From the NCBI GenBank assembly GCA_020860645.1, contig JAJBTX010000045.1, forward strand, positions 1 through 53,063: a stretch of DNA of 53,063 bases, read 5' to 3'. The stretch comes from Lachnospiraceae bacterium. Lineage in GTDB: Bacteria > Bacillota > Clostridia > Lachnospirales > Lachnospiraceae. A program made the position numbers and the translations under genes. The notes beneath the pieces were generated by a model, which made no database searches, was not told the DNA's origin, and saw nothing but the letters and a program-made list of their open reading frames with translations. Positions 7,939 to 18,001 of this stretch are shown here, piece after piece; the stretch's first letter is position 1; each line of letters begins with the position of its first letter.

Positions 7939-9039
7939 CTACACGTTAAAAAGAAACTCAATCACGTCGCCGTCCTGCACGACGTACTCCTTCCCTTCGC
8001 TGCCGACCAGACCCTTCGCGCGGGCGGCGGCGATCGAGCCACAGTCCAGCAGATCCTGATAGTTCACAACCTCCGCGCGGATGAAGCCGCGCTCGAAATC
8101 CGAATGAATCTTTCCGGCGGCCTGCGGCGCCTTGGTACCCTGTTTGATCGTCCAGGCACGCGTCTCCTTCTCTCCCGCCGTCAGGAAGCTCATGAGGCCG
8201 AGCAGACGGTAGCTGGCCTGAATCAGCTTGTCCAGACCCGACTGTGCGATGCCGAGATCCTCGAGAAACATCTTCTTTTCATCCTCCTCGAGTTCGGAGA
8301 TCTCCTGCTCAATCTGCGCGCAGACGACGAAGACCTCGCTGCCGCTCTCCTGCGCGTAGGCGCGCACCTTCTGCACGCCCTCGTTCGACGCGGCATCGTC
8401 CGCCAGATCGTCCTCCGAGACATTGGCCGCGAAGATCACCGGCTTGCAGGTCAGAAGATTGTAGGAATCCAACCATGCCTGCTCGTCCTCGTCGCGGATA
8501 TCCGTAAAGCTCTTTCCCAGCTTGCCCTGCTCGAGGTGCTCCTTCAGCCGTTTCATGAGATCGAGCTCCTTCGCGAGCGTCTTGTCGTTGCGCGCGCCGC
8601 GGACACCCTTTGCAATTCTCCGGTCGAGGATCTCAATATCCGAAAAGATCAGTTCGAGGTCGATCGTCTCGATATCGCGCTGCGGATCAACACTGCCGTC
8701 CACATGCACGACGTTCGCATCTTCAAAACAGCGCACCACATGGACGATCGCGTCCACCTCGCGGATATTTGCGAGGAACTGGTTGCCCAGACCCTCGCCC
8801 TTCGACGCGCCCTTCACGAGGCCCGCGATGTCGACGAACTCGATAACCGCCGGGGTCACCTTCTGCGAGTGATAGAGCGCCGAGAGCTTCTCCAGCCGCT
8901 CGTCCGGCACGGCCACCACGCCCACATTCGGGTCGATCGTGCAGAAGGGATAGTTGGCCGACTCCGCTCCCGCCTTCGTCAGAGAATTAAAAAGTGTGCT
9001 CTTGCCCACGTTCGGCAGGCCGACGATACCTAATTTCAT
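7939..9039 (-). CDS. ychF: Redox-regulated ATPase YchF (Obg-family)
   Basis: YchF is a universally conserved P-loop protein of the Obg family that prefers ATP and associates with ribosomes. The P-loop GLPNVGKST is at residues 7-15. VEFVDIAGLVKGASKGEGLG is the G3/switch region, and the C-terminal TGS-like domain ends in EYVVQDGDVIEFLFNV, where the family always ends. The 366-residue length is typical. A leader hairpin (GAAATCC / GGATTTC, about 9061-9085) lies just upstream of the start. Confidence 0.97.
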   Translation of the reverse strand: MKLGIVGLPNVGKSTLFNSLTKAGAESANYPFCTIDPNVGVVAVPDERLEKLSALYHSQKVTPAVIEFVDIAGLVKGASKGEGLGNQFLANIREVDAIVHVVRCFEDANVVHVDGSVDPQRDIETIDLELIFSDIEILDRRIAKGVRGARNDKTLAKELDLMKRLKEHLEQGKLGKSFTDIRDEDEQAWLDSYNLLTCKPVIFAANVSEDDLADDAASNEGVQKVRAYAQESGSEVFVVCAQIEQEISELEEDEKKMFLEDLGIAQSGLDKLIQASYRLLGLMSFLTAGEKETRAWTIKQGTKAPQAAGKIHSDFERGFIRAEVVNYQDLLDCGSIAAARAKGLVGSEGKEYVVQDGDVIEFLFNV

Positions 9040-9134
9040 ATTTGTATTTACCTTTTCAGAAATCCCTGATTTTCAAGGATTTCCGCCTTTCTCGATATTT
9101 TATCTGCGCCCTTTTTTACGCGCTTTTCATGCAT

Positions 9135-10862
9135 CTATCCATCAATCCCGGCATTTTCCTGCACGCATACAACCCTACATTTCTTTTTGTAGCAGGCAAT
9201 TCCATAACGATAGATTGTATGATACCCTTCCTCCCTCAGCTCATCGGTGTAGTGCAGTGATTCAATCTGCGAGAGCGCCTCCTGACAGGCCGCGTCATAC
9301 AGAGCGTCCCCGGCATATTTCGTTTCAATAATAATACCGATATCCTCGTCCTCAATCCGGATACAAATATCGCTGAAACCCTCTCCAGACTCCCGGTTTG
9401 ACTTCACATACCAGTCGCTCTTATAACCCAGAATGCCGAGCAGGATTCCATGGTAAAAGTTTTCTTTCGTCGGCTTCCGCACGAAGGTATCCCGGATACT
9501 TATGGTCCGCTTCAGATAGGCGTTAAACTGCCTTTCTACTTCCGCGGCATCGCCATTTTGCAGGGCGCGGCAGAACACGTCCAGACGTTCCCCATCCCTG
9601 GACACATTTTCTTTGAACATTTTCATGATCTGGTCTGTAAAAATGTTCCTGATCTCGCGGTTCGGAATCGTCAGCTGATACCGCTTTCCCTCCGGTCTGC
9701 CCCGCTGCGTCAGGTAGCCTGTCATAAACAGGAGGCTCCAGATATTGTCGATAGAATCATAAAGCCGATTGTAGGTCAGGTCCTCATAAATCTCCTTTGT
9801 TACCGTTTCACCCGCTATCAACGACTCAATCTCACCCTTTGTTACGCCGCTGCCTGTCATTTCAATGAAATGACGTACTGCGTCGTTGCCACTGGTATTC
9901 GACCAGTAGTCTTTTGGACTGGCAACGGGATCCATGCGAAGCTCCGCGCAATAGCTGATCACATCCCATGGGCAATATATGTCTGCGTTTCCGAATCGAT
10001 ATCCGTCATACCACTCCCGGACCTCATCATATTTCTCCGCCAGATTATAATATTCCAGCATCGCTCGCACTTCCGGATCGGTAAAGCCGAAATACTCGTT
10101 AAATCCCACTGTGGAGACAGATAAAACACGCAGATTGTTCAGTCCGGTAAAAATGCTCTCTTTCGCCACGCGCAGGCAGCCGGTCATCACCGCAAAGTAC
10201 AGACTTTCGTTTGTCTTGAGCGCCAGATCAAATATGCCGCGGATCAAATCCACCATCTGATCATAATAACCTCTGTCATTTGCCTTGGACAGGGGAACGT
10301 CGTATTCATCAATCAGGATCAGCACCTTTTTCTCATAGTGCTTATAAAGCAGGGAAGAAAGCAGTTTGAGGCTTCCTTTCAGCGTCGCTTCCGACATGGT
10401 ATAATTCCCATCCCCGTTCAGATCGGGAGTGATCAGCTGCCGGTAAAGCGCTTTGTCCGTTTCGGTAAGCCGCTCACTTTCTGTGAGCAGAGTTTCAAAC
10501 CGTCTGGCCTCATCGCCGATCACAGAGCGCAGAATCGAACAGGCTGATTCATAGTCACGCCCATTTACGCTTTTCAGACTGATCGAGATAACAGGAAATT
10601 TTCCCATATACGCTTCGCATAGCGCTTTTTCTTCGGAAATCGCCAGTCCCTCAAACAGAGATTTATCACTGCCGATCTCGAAAAAGGCCTTCAGCATGCT
10701 CATATTCAGCGATTTGCCGAAACGACGCGGGCGGGTAAACAGGTTCACTTCTCCCCAGGCATTCAGCAGGTCACGAATCATCGACGTCTTATCCACATAG
10801 TAAAAACCGTCTTACCGAATCTTCAGAAAGTCCTCAATCCCGATCGGCAGCTTTTTTCTCAT
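9135..10862 (-). pseudogene. AAA-ATPase-like / PD-(D/E)XK (DUF1703) protein with an in-frame stop
   Basis: From GTG 10796 the frame reads 553 residues of the AAA-ATPase_like plus PDDEXK_9 family, with P-loop region TRPRRFGKS and a C-terminal nuclease-like motif (FSDICIRI then IIIETKY). The family's N-terminus is also present in the same frame upstream. ATG 10862 starts RKKLPIGIEDFLKIR, then a TAA (10814-10812), then DGFYYVDKT running into the open frame. Family proteins usually have a glutamate codon at that place, so a single change (GAA to TAA) would explain it. GTG 10796 lacks a ribosome site, so the shortened form may not be made. Cellular function of the family is not well defined; copies are often accessory. 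It interrupts otherwise housekeeping surroundings. Confidence 0.8.
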
Positions 10863-10937
10863 ATCGGCAGCAGACACGCTTTTCACGCCCCTTTCTGTTG
10901 AAAAAATGCTTCTTCGCAACAAACAAACCGGAAAACT

Positions 10938-11978
10938 TTACATGATAATTTTATAGACGTCGTTAAACAGGATCACGACCATCAGCCCCATGAGCAGCAC
11001 GAAGCCAACGAAGTGCACCATGCCTTCCTTCTCGGGCGGCACGGCCTTGCCGCGAATGACTTCAATGAGAAGAAACAGCAGTCGTCCGCCATCCAGCGCC
11101 GGAATCGGCAGCAGGTTCATAACGCCGAGGTTCACGCTCAGCAGAATCGCCATCATCATCATGTTCAGCGTCACATAGTACCAGCCGTCCGAGCGGGACT
11201 CCTCATAGGTCTCGCCGATCGCACTGACGATGCCGACCGGGCCGGACACATCGTTAAGCCCCACTTGCCCCTTTACCAGCATCGCCAGGCTCTCAATCGT
11301 CGCCTTCAGCCAGTAGCGTACCTCCGCGGCGCTGTAGCCCGTGACTTCGAGTACATTTCCCTTCGTGCGCACTCCGCTCTTCTGGAAGCCGTAGAGATAA
11401 CTGCCGCTCTCGCTCTGCTGCGGTACAAGCGTGACCGTGTAGACCTGCCCGTCTCTTTTATATTTCACCGTGGTCGTCTCACCCTGATGAAGGCTGCTGA
11501 ACAGACTCACCTCGCGGTACAGCCAGACGCGGCTGCCGCCGATGCTGATGATCTCATCGCCGTCCTGCATTCCCGCCTCCTCAGCGGGATAACCCTCCAT
11601 AACGCCGATCACCGTGTCGTCGTAGCCCACACCCCCGATGATGAAGAGCGCCAGAATATAGGCCAGGATAAAATTGAAAATCGGTCCGGCCGCCACGACC
11701 GAGATCCGCGTCCAGACTGACTTCGACTGGAAGGAATCCTCGCGCGGGACGCCCTCCGTCTCCTCGCCGTCCTCTCCCTCCATCATACAGGAACCACCGA
11801 AGGGCAGCAGTTTGATGCAGTAAAGCGTATCTCCGACCTGTTTGCTCACGAGCCGCGGTCCCATTCCAATGGAAAACTCATTGACCCGGATACCGCCCCG
11901 CTTCGCGAGAAGGAAATGTCCCAGTTCGTGAACAATAATCAACAGACTGAAAATAATCAGCGCCAGAATAATACTCAA
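10938..11978 (-). CDS. rseP: Site-2 zinc metalloprotease RseP
   Basis: RseP cuts membrane-spanning segments of substrates such as anti-sigma factors and signal peptide remnants. The zinc site HELGH is at 17-21 inside the first membrane helix, a PDZ domain occupies roughly 120-200, and the third ligand motif lies in LLPIPALDGG near 290. The 346-residue length fits Gram-positive RseP. It is the last gene of the pyrH-frr-uppS-cdsA-dxr-rseP block, with only one base between it and dxr. Confidence 0.95.
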   Translation of the reverse strand: MSIILALIIFSLLIIVHELGHFLLAKRGGIRVNEFSIGMGPRLVSKQVGDTLYCIKLLPFGGSCMMEGEDGEETEGVPREDSFQSKSVWTRISVVAAGPIFNFILAYILALFIIGGVGYDDTVIGVMEGYPAEEAGMQDGDEIISIGGSRVWLYREVSLFSSLHQGETTTVKYKRDGQVYTVTLVPQQSESGSYLYGFQKSGVRTKGNVLEVTGYSAAEVRYWLKATIESLAMLVKGQVGLNDVSGPVGIVSAIGETYEESRSDGWYYVTLNMMMMAILLSVNLGVMNLLPIPALDGGRLLFLLIEVIRGKAVPPEKEGMVHFVGFVLLMGLMVVILFNDVYKIIM

Positions 11979-11979
11979 T

Positions 11980-13122
11980 CTACCACCTGCTCTCTATCAT
12001 CTCATAGACCGACGCCTCCACGTCCAGGATCTCCTCTACCGTGGGTTCCGGCTTCGCCGTATGCGCCGCCATACACTCTCCGATAATCATCGGAATATCG
12101 AGGAAGCCGATCTTCCGTGCGAGGAACTTTGCCACCGCGCGCTCATTGGCTGCGTTGTAGACCGTCGGCATCGTCCCTCCGGCTGCCGCCGCGTCGAACG
12201 CAAGCCTCAAGCCCGGGAAGCTCTCCATATCCGGCTTTTCAAAGGTAATCTGCCCCAGGGTCCAGAAATCTAACCGCTCGCCCGGCAGATGCCTGCGCTC
12301 CGGATAGTAGAGCGCGTACTGGATCGGCAGCTTCATATCCGGCGTGCCGAGCTGCGCAATCACCGCGCCGTCAACAAATTCCACCATCGAGTGGATGATA
12401 CTCTTCGGCTGCACGACGATCTGGATGTCCTTCGGCTCCACGCCGAAAAGCCAGCGCGCCTCCATCATCTCCAGCCCCTTATTGACCAGGGTAGCCGAAT
12501 CGATCGTGATCTTGCGCCCCATCGACCAGTTCGGATGCTTCAGTGCGTCCTCAACCTGTACATTTGCAAGCTCCTCCTTCTTCCGTCCGCGGAAGGGACC
12601 ACCCGAGGCGGTCAGGAGTATCTTTTTGATCTGCGCTCTGTTTTCTCCATTCAGGCACTGGAAGATCGCGCTGTGCTCCGAGTCGACCGGCAGAATCCGC
12701 ACGCCGCGCTCCTTCGCCAGCGGCATGATGATGTGCCCCGCAGTGACCAGCGTCTCCTTATTCGCCAGGGCAATGTCCTTTCCGGCCTCCATCGCCGCGA
12801 TCGTGGGACGGATACCGATCATGCCGACGATCGCCGTCACGAGAATCTCCGCCTCCGGCTCCATCGCGATCTCGAGGAGACCATCCATGCCGGACACGAT
12901 TCGCACGGGCAGATCCGCCACGCGCGCCTTTAGTTCCTTTGCCTTTTCCTGCGTCCACATCGCCGCAAGCTTCGGGCGAAACTCGCGGATCTGCGCCTCC
13001 ATGCGGCCAACATTGGAACCGGCCGCCAGCGCGGTGACCTCGATATCGCCGTTATTTCTCACCACCTCAAGCGTCTGCGTCCCGATTGAACCGGTGGAGC
13101 CCAGTATCGCTATCTTCTTCAT
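11980..13122 (-). CDS. dxr: 1-deoxy-D-xylulose 5-phosphate reductoisomerase
   Basis: Dxr (IspC) converts DXP to 2-C-methyl-D-erythritol 4-phosphate with NADPH, the committed step of the MEP isoprenoid pathway. The NADPH-binding GSTGSIGTQTLE is at 8-19. VDSEHSAIFQCL, TASGGPFRG and HPNWSMGRKITIDSATLVNK form the active-site series. Length 380 is normal. The pathway feeds undecaprenyl diphosphate synthase encoded two genes upstream. Confidence 0.97.
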   Translation of the reverse strand: MKKIAILGSTGSIGTQTLEVVRNNGDIEVTALAAGSNVGRMEAQIREFRPKLAAMWTQEKAKELKARVADLPVRIVSGMDGLLEIAMEPEAEILVTAIVGMIGIRPTIAAMEAGKDIALANKETLVTAGHIIMPLAKERGVRILPVDSEHSAIFQCLNGENRAQIKKILLTASGGPFRGRKKEELANVQVEDALKHPNWSMGRKITIDSATLVNKGLEMMEARWLFGVEPKDIQIVVQPKSIIHSMVEFVDGAVIAQLGTPDMKLPIQYALYYPERRHLPGERLDFWTLGQITFEKPDMESFPGLRLAFDAAAAGGTMPTVYNAANERAVAKFLARKIGFLDIPMIIGECMAAHTAKPEPTVEEILDVEASVYEMIESRW

Positions 13123-13168
13123 TGTATGGTTTCTCCTTATCCTGTCGCTCTTGCTGTAAAAGTCCGGC

Positions 13169-13972
13169 TCAGCCTGACACCAGCAGCGCCAGCGTGTAGA
13201 TCAGCGGGGCCGTCACAATCACACTGTCAAACCGATCCAGTATCCCGCCGTGCCCGGGAATCAGATTCCCATAGTCCTTGACACCGTGCTGCCGCTTCAC
13301 CGCCGAGGCCGCCAGATCCCCGATCTGCGAGGCGACCGCCCCGAGCATGCAGATCAGCGCGTAAACGCCCGCGTAACCGCCGAGCAGACCTCCATAGATC
13401 GCGCCCAGAATCCCCGCGCCGACGACGCCGCCGATCGCGCCCTCGATGGATTTCTTCGGACTCAGGACCGGCGCCAGCTTATGCCTTCCGAACAGCATCC
13501 CGACACAGTAGGCGCAGGTATCGCAGCCCCAGGCACACAGGAAAATCAGCCAGACAATATAAAAGCCGCGCTCCAGCATCCGGGCCTGGTAGATAAAGCT
13601 CAACATGACCGGCACGTACACAATCCCGAAAAAAGCAGCCATGACCATCGTCGTATCATATTTCGGAAATGTGAATACATAGACCGCCATGATTGCCAGG
13701 AAGGTCACCGGCAATACCAGCCAGATCCGCTCCGCCCCGAAGCCTCCGCAGATCACATAGCACATCCACTCCCAGGCCGCGGTTCCGAGCATGCCCACAC
13801 ACCACAGGCCGCTGCGCGGCCCGATGCCAAAGACCCGGTAAAATTCATGCAGGCCGATAAAACCTGCCGCCGCCGTAAAAATCCACAGCGGCCAGCTCCC
13901 ATAATAACAGGTCACAAGCATGATCACGACCAGCACCGCGCCGCTCAAAAGCCTTTTTAAAAATGACGTCAC
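13169..13972 (-). CDS. cdsA: Phosphatidate cytidylyltransferase
   Basis: CdsA makes CDP-diacylglycerol from phosphatidic acid and CTP in the membrane. The 267-residue chain is almost wholly hydrophobic (about eight membrane segments) and ends with the family signature [19 protein letters not shown]. Its ATG overlaps the end of uppS by four bases, pointing to translational coupling. Confidence 0.95.
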   Translation of the reverse strand: MTSFLKRLLSGAVLVVIMLVTCYYGSWPLWIFTAAAGFIGLHEFYRVFGIGPRSGLWCVGMLGTAAWEWMCYVICGGFGAERIWLVLPVTFLAIMAVYVFTFPKYDTTMVMAAFFGIVYVPVMLSFIYQARMLERGFYIVWLIFLCAWGCDTCAYCVGMLFGRHKLAPVLSPKKSIEGAIGGVVGAGILGAIYGGLLGGYAGVYALICMLGAVASQIGDLAASAVKRQHGVKDYGNLIPGHGGILDRFDSVIVTAPLIYTLALLVSG

Positions 13973-14664
13973 GTCTCCTTCACCCCTCCATAGCGGCGGT
14001 CTCGGGAATTATATCGGTCAATCGCCTTCTGAAGCTCCGCCTTGTCGAAATCCGGCCACGGCACCTCCGTGAAATAAAATTCCGTATAGGCAAGCTGCCA
14101 CATTAAATAATTGGAAAGACGCAGTTCTCCGCTGGTCCGGATCAGCAGATCCGGGTCCGGGAGTCCCGCCGTGTCAAGATGCGCCGAGATCACATCCTCC
14201 GTGATCTCCTCCGGGGCGAGTCCCTCCGCCACGATCTTCTGCACGGCGCGGCGAATCTCATCACGGCTGCCATAATTAATCGCAATCGTAAAGTTGAGTC
14301 CGTCCTGATCCTTCGACTCCTCCTCGAGCTGCGCAATGCTCTGCTGAATATCCGCATCGAGGCCGGTCTTGTCGCCGATCACGCGCACCTTCATATGGTT
14401 CTTCTTCGCCGTCTTCACACAGGTCTTCATATAATTGCGCAGCAGCGTCATCAGAGCATCCACCTCGTCCTTGCTGCGCTTCCAGTTCTCCGTGGAAAAC
14501 GCGTAGACCGTCAGATACTTGATACCCATATAATATGCGTCTTCACAGATCTGTTCCACATTTTTTGCACCCTGGGCATGCCCGTAATTGCGCGGCATTC
14601 CTTTTGCCTTCGCCCAGCGTCCGTTGCCGTCCAGGATAATCGCCACATGCTGCGGAACCGCCAT
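13969..14664 (-). CDS. uppS: Isoprenyl transferase (undecaprenyl diphosphate synthase)
   Basis: UppS condenses isopentenyl diphosphate into undecaprenyl diphosphate, the lipid carrier for wall polymers. [14 protein letters not shown] (near the N-terminus) holds the catalytic Asp, and [16 protein letters not shown] is the second signature. I choose ATG 14664 (231 residues) because a GGGAGG ribosome site lies nine bases ahead of it. The longer TTG reading at 14682 would use that ribosome site as codons. A terminator-like structure lies between it and frr. Confidence 0.95.
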   Translation of the reverse strand: MAVPQHVAIILDGNGRWAKAKGMPRNYGHAQGAKNVEQICEDAYYMGIKYLTVYAFSTENWKRSKDEVDALMTLLRNYMKTCVKTAKKNHMKVRVIGDKTGLDADIQQSIAQLEEESKDQDGLNFTIAINYGSRDEIRRAVQKIVAEGLAPEEITEDVISAHLDTAGLPDPDLLIRTSGELRLSNYLMWQLAYTEFYFTEVPWPDFDKAELQKAIDRYNSRDRRYGGVKET

Positions 14665-14680
14665 TTCTTCTATCCTCCCC

Positions 14681-14742
14681 AAAAAATAGCCGTATAATAA
14701 TTGGGCTGCCGCCAGGGGGCGACAGCCTCGAATCCTATACGG
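14681..14742 (-). terminator. Two-tier hairpin with U-run between frr and uppS
   Basis: On the minus strand CCGTATA (14742-14736) pairs with TATACGG (14696-14690). Inside, GGCTG-t-CGCC pairs with GGCG-g-CAGCC (14727-14704), and the structure is followed by CTATTTTTT. The first arm overlaps the end of frr, and the U-run touches the uppS ribosome site. It looks like a terminator or attenuator within the operon, not a full stop, since uppS has no obvious promoter of its own. Confidence 0.6.
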
Positions 14743-15289
14743 TCATAATCTCCTTCGACTTCTCCGCGACCGCCTTGTCGATCTCGCCGATATACTTGTC
14801 GGTCAGCTTCTGCGCCTTCGTCTCCAGAACCTTCTGGTCGTCCTCGGTCAGCTCGCCGCTCTTCTGCTGCTTCTTGAAGGTCTCATTCGCATCTCTGCGG
14901 ATATTGCGGACCGCAACCTTCGCGTCCTCGCCCTTCTTCTTCACATCCTTGGAGAGCGATTTTCTGCGCTCCTCAGTCAGCTCCGGGAAGACCAGGCGGA
15001 TTGAGGAACCGTCGTTCGTCGGATTGATGCCGACGTCGGAAGCCGCGATCGCGCGCTCGATCGGCTTGATCATGTTCTTCTCAAAGGGACGGATCTGAAT
15101 CACCCGCGCCTCCGGAACGGCAATGTTCGCGACCTGCTGCAGCGGCGTCGGCATCCCATAGTAGTCCACACGGATCTTGTCGAGCACATGCGGATTCGCA
15201 CGACCCGCGCGGATCGCCGCAAAGTCCTTCATCAGCACGTCGTAGGTCTTGGTCATCCTGGTCTCATATGGCTGTAATCTTTCTTCCAT
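14735..15289 (-). CDS. frr: Ribosome recycling factor
   Basis: RRF splits post-termination ribosomes together with EF-G. The 184-residue protein has the canonical opening (KDFAAIRAGRANPHVLDKI), IRPFEKNMIKPIERAI in the middle, and the helical TEERRKSLSKDVKKKGEDAK stretch. ATG 15289 has GGGAGG eight bases upstream, and pyrH ends 14 bases before. Confidence 0.98.
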   Translation of the reverse strand: MEERLQPYETRMTKTYDVLMKDFAAIRAGRANPHVLDKIRVDYYGMPTPLQQVANIAVPEARVIQIRPFEKNMIKPIERAIAASDVGINPTNDGSSIRLVFPELTEERRKSLSKDVKKKGEDAKVAVRNIRRDANETFKKQQKSGELTEDDQKVLETKAQKLTDKYIGEIDKAVAEKSKEIMTV

Positions 15290-15303
15290 CGTCTAATCCT
15301 CCC

Positions 15304-15999
15304 TTATACTGTCACTTTCGTCCCCGAAAATGTCCCTTTTACTGTGTTTACAATACTGTTTTCTCCGCTCAGCCCGAACACCAGCATCGGCATCCGGTTC
15401 TCCATGCACATGATCGAGGCCGTCAGGTCCATCACGCCGAGCTTGCGGTCGATGACCTCCTGAATCGGGATCTCGTCAAACTTCTTTGCCGCCGGATTCA
15501 GCTTCGGATCGCTGTCATAGATGCCATCCACCGCCTTCGCGAGCAGAATCACATCCGCCTCGATCTCCAGCGCTCTTAAGGCCGTCGTCGTATCCGTCGA
15601 AAAATAAGGATGTCCGGTGCCTCCGGCAAAGAAAGCGATCCCGCCGCTTTCGAGCAGCTCCACCGCCTTATCCTTCGTGAACTGCTCCGCCATCGGTCCC
15701 ATCGCAAAGGGCGTGAACACCTTTGTCTTCATCCCCACGCTGCGGAACATCTCCGACACATAGATACAGTTCATAACCGTCGCCAGCATGCCGATCTGGT
15801 CGGACTTCGTCCGGTCAATGTTCTCGCTCGTCCGTCCGCGCCAGAAATTGCCGCCGCCGATGACCACGCCGACCTCAATGCCCTCATCTTCGAGTTTCTT
15901 CACCTGGGCCGCCACATCGAGGCAGGTCGCCTCGTCAAAGCCCGTGTGCCGCTCGCCCGCGAGGGCTTCGCCGCTCAGTTTTAAAAGTACACGTTTCAT
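15304..15999 (-). CDS. pyrH: UMP kinase
   Basis: PyrH phosphorylates UMP to UDP in pyrimidine supply. The chain starts KRVLLKLSGEALAG, has the GGGNFWRG loop near 47-54, and is the usual size (231 residues). The canonical rpsB-tsf pair does not precede it here; instead it has its own promoter within the gap after dtd. It heads the frr-uppS-cdsA-dxr-rseP block. Confidence 0.97.
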   Translation of the reverse strand: MKRVLLKLSGEALAGERHTGFDEATCLDVAAQVKKLEDEGIEVGVVIGGGNFWRGRTSENIDRTKSDQIGMLATVMNCIYVSEMFRSVGMKTKVFTPFAMGPMAEQFTKDKAVELLESGGIAFFAGGTGHPYFSTDTTTALRALEIEADVILLAKAVDGIYDSDPKLNPAAKKFDEIPIQEVIDRKLGVMDLTASIMCMENRMPMLVFGLSGENSIVNTVKGTFSGTKVTV

Positions 16000-16031
16000 A
16001 TCGCACCCCTGTTAAGTCCGTAACTGTGACC

Positions 16032-16060
16032 ATCTTACCATACTATACATTTTTTTTCAA
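16032..16060 (-). promoter_or_regulatory. Sigma-A type promoter of the pyrH operon
   Basis: On the minus strand TTGAAA (16060-16055) and TAAGAT (16037-16032) are 17 bases apart. The start point would be near 16025, giving a leader of about 25 bases with a weak AGGGGTG ribosome site. Confidence 0.7.
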
Positions 16061-16068
16061 TCAATTCC

Positions 16069-16515
16069 TCACAGCTCTGCGGAGTCAAGCACAATCGTAA
16101 ACGGTCCATCGTTCAGCAGCTCCACCTTCATATCCGCCCCGAACTCGCCCTTCTCCACGACCGGAACCTGCTCCCGGCATTTCGCGAGAATGTACTCATA
16201 CAGCCCGTTCGCCATGTCCGGCGCGCCTGCATGAATGAAGCTCGGGCGATTGCCCTTCTTACAGTCCGCGTAGAGCGTGAACTGCGAAATCAGCAGCAGC
16301 TCTCCTCCCACCGCGGCGAGGTCCAGGTTCGTCTTTCCGTTCTCGTCCTCAAAGATGCGGAGACCGAGCAGCTTTTTCACCATCTTATCTGCGATTTCCC
16401 TCGTGTCGTCCCCGGACACACCGATCAGGACGAGAAAGCCTTTCCCGATCTTTCCGATCGTCTGACCTTCCACCGTCACAGAAGCGTGCGAAACACGCTG
16501 TATCACAAACTTCAT
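16069..16515 (-). CDS. dtd: D-aminoacyl-tRNA deacylase
   Basis: DTD removes D-amino acids wrongly attached to tRNA. The 148-residue chain begins [15 protein letters not shown] and carries [17 protein letters not shown], the active-site block, and [11 protein letters not shown] at the end. I choose ATG 16515: it has AGGAGG nine bases upstream and starts where the family starts. A longer frame to 16659 overlaps maf and encodes unrelated residues. It follows maf by 16 bases. Confidence 0.96.
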   Translation of the reverse strand: MKFVIQRVSHASVTVEGQTIGKIGKGFLVLIGVSGDDTREIADKMVKKLLGLRIFEDENGKTNLDLAAVGGELLLISQFTLYADCKKGNRPSFIHAGAPDMANGLYEYILAKCREQVPVVEKGEFGADMKVELLNDGPFTIVLDSAEL

Positions 16516-16531
16516 TCCTGTTCCTCCTGAT

Positions 16532-17110
16532 TTACTCTCGCAGATCGATGCCCCGCGCGCGCAGCTCCTGGTACAGCCGCCCGACCGGCAGCCCCACGAC
16601 ATTGTTGTAATCGCCTTCGATACCTGAGACGAATGCCGCGAAAAGCCCCTGTATCCCATAGGCTCCGGCCTTGTCCATCGGTTCGCCGCTCTGCACGTAG
16701 ACGCGGATCTCCTCCTCCGTCATCGGAAAGACGTGCACCCGGGTCGTCTCCGCAAAGCTGAGCGGCTCCTGTCCGTCCGTGAAAATTACCGCGACGCCGG
16801 TCGCAACATCATGCGCCCGTCCCTGCAGGAGACGCAGCATCCGCACGGCGTCCTCTTCGTCCTTCGGCTTTCCCAGAATCTGTCCGTCCACGGCTACAAC
16901 CGTGTCGGCTCCTATGTAAAGATCCCCTGATACCTTTCCGGCCACCTCGCGCGCCTTCTGCATCGAGAGCTCCCGCACGACCTCCTGCGGCACATTCGTC
17001 GTAAGCTTTTCCTCTCCCTCCGCCTTGTACACCTCGAAGGAAACGCCGATCTGCGTCAGCAGCTCCCGCCTGCGCGGCGAGCCGGAGGCCAGTATAATTT
17101 TCTTTCCCAT
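16532..17110 (-). CDS. maf: Maf-like nucleoside triphosphate pyrophosphatase
   Basis: Maf proteins hydrolyse non-canonical or housekeeping NTPs to monophosphates and affect septum formation. [14 protein letters not shown] opens the chain (nucleotide-binding loop), and [20 protein letters not shown] carries catalytic residues; size (192 residues) is typical. ATG 17110 is chosen over ATG 17128 and GTG 17134 because the promoter's predicted start lies near 17128. It is co-directional with dtd, 16 bases away, a proofreading pair. Confidence 0.93.
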   Translation of the reverse strand: MGKKIILASGSPRRRELLTQIGVSFEVYKAEGEEKLTTNVPQEVVRELSMQKAREVAGKVSGDLYIGADTVVAVDGQILGKPKDEEDAVRMLRLLQGRAHDVATGVAVIFTDGQEPLSFAETTRVHVFPMTEEEIRVYVQSGEPMDKAGAYGIQGLFAAFVSGIEGDYNNVVGLPVGRLYQELRARGIDLRE

Positions 17111-17134
17111 CGCATCATCACCATCCATTTCCAC

Positions 17135-17163
17135 ATTCTACGGCAGAATCTCCGCCGCGTCAA
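17135..17163 (-). promoter_or_regulatory. Sigma-A type promoter of maf-dtd
   Basis: On the minus strand TTGACG (17163-17158) and TAGAAT (17140-17135) are separated by 17 bases. The predicted start is about 18 bases ahead of the maf ATG. Confidence 0.7.
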
Positions 17164-17256
17164 TCTACAATAAAAGTCCCGGACAGCGGCCAGGTGGACT
17201 GCATACTCTAAAAAACACAAGTGCTTGCATACGAGGACACATAAACATCAGACGGG

Positions 17257-17979
17257 CTAGACTGTATGAGCACGCAGCGCATACAACCCGTACATCGCCA
17301 CATTCACGACCAGCACAATTCCCGCATAGCCGAGCAGGAATCCCGGGTTGCCCATGCGCTGAATCAGCCATTCGAGCGGCGAACCCGGACTTCCCGCGTT
17401 CAGGAAAAAGTAGTTGGCGTCAAAGCGCCGGTCGATCAGATAGATGCAGGGGACAACCGCTGCCAGAAAGACCCATACCTTCCACAGATGGCGAATGTCG
17501 GGGCGCAGCGCTCCCCGCTGAACCTCGAGCAGAGGGCCGAGAATCAGCAGCGCATGCAGCAGAAAGCTCTGCAGATTGATGAGGTTCCACTGGGGAAAGA
17601 CCGTCCAGGCCGGGAAGAGCAGCGCCGCGATGGCGCCCGGCAGGCAGAGGCAGTACAGCGTCTGCCCGAGCCAGTCCCAGCCTGTGAAATAGAACAGAAG
17701 CAGCAGAAAAGGCGCGGACTCGCACAATTGCAGCGGCAGCGTCCGCATATTCAGCTCACCGCGCAGATAAAAATAAAATTCCAGGCCGACGACAAGACTC
17801 ACCGCAAGCACAGCCGCTATCAGCGCCGCGATTCGCTGCGCACGCTCCCGGCCCCGCAGGAAGCGCAGCGTCAGGACGGCAAAAAGTGCAATGACGGCAA
17901 GCCAGGCAAGATGCACCGGCCCAAAGGCCTGAAAACCCACGCCGTCCGGCACTTCCGAGCGCAGAGCAAAAAAATACAT
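17257..17979 (-). CDS. TIGR02206/YwaF-like integral membrane protein
   Basis: The 240-residue protein has about seven hydrophobic segments. It shows features of the YwaF/TIGR02206 (TMEM164-like) family: GPVHLAW near the N-terminus, MRTLPLQLCESAPFLLLL in the middle, and an FPQWNLINLQSFLLHALLIL stretch. No enzymatic role is established for the bacterial family. ATG 17979 has GGAGG eight bases upstream. It is divergent from the DUF3810 gene and shares its promoter region. Confidence 0.8.
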   Translation of the reverse strand: MYFFALRSEVPDGVGFQAFGPVHLAWLAVIALFAVLTLRFLRGRERAQRIAALIAAVLAVSLVVGLEFYFYLRGELNMRTLPLQLCESAPFLLLLFYFTGWDWLGQTLYCLCLPGAIAALLFPAWTVFPQWNLINLQSFLLHALLILGPLLEVQRGALRPDIRHLWKVWVFLAAVVPCIYLIDRRFDANYFFLNAGSPGSPLEWLIQRMGNPGFLLGYAGIVLVVNVAMYGLYALRAHTV

Positions 17980-18001
17980 GGCAATCGTTCCTCCCGGAAA
18001 G

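Noticed and set aside
16516-16659. N-terminal extension of dtd
   Set aside because: It overlaps maf in another frame; the family start and AGGAGG point to 16515.
17164-17256. Terminator for the YwaF-like gene
   Set aside because: Only a four-pair stem before the T-run at about 17209-17214; too weak to annotate.
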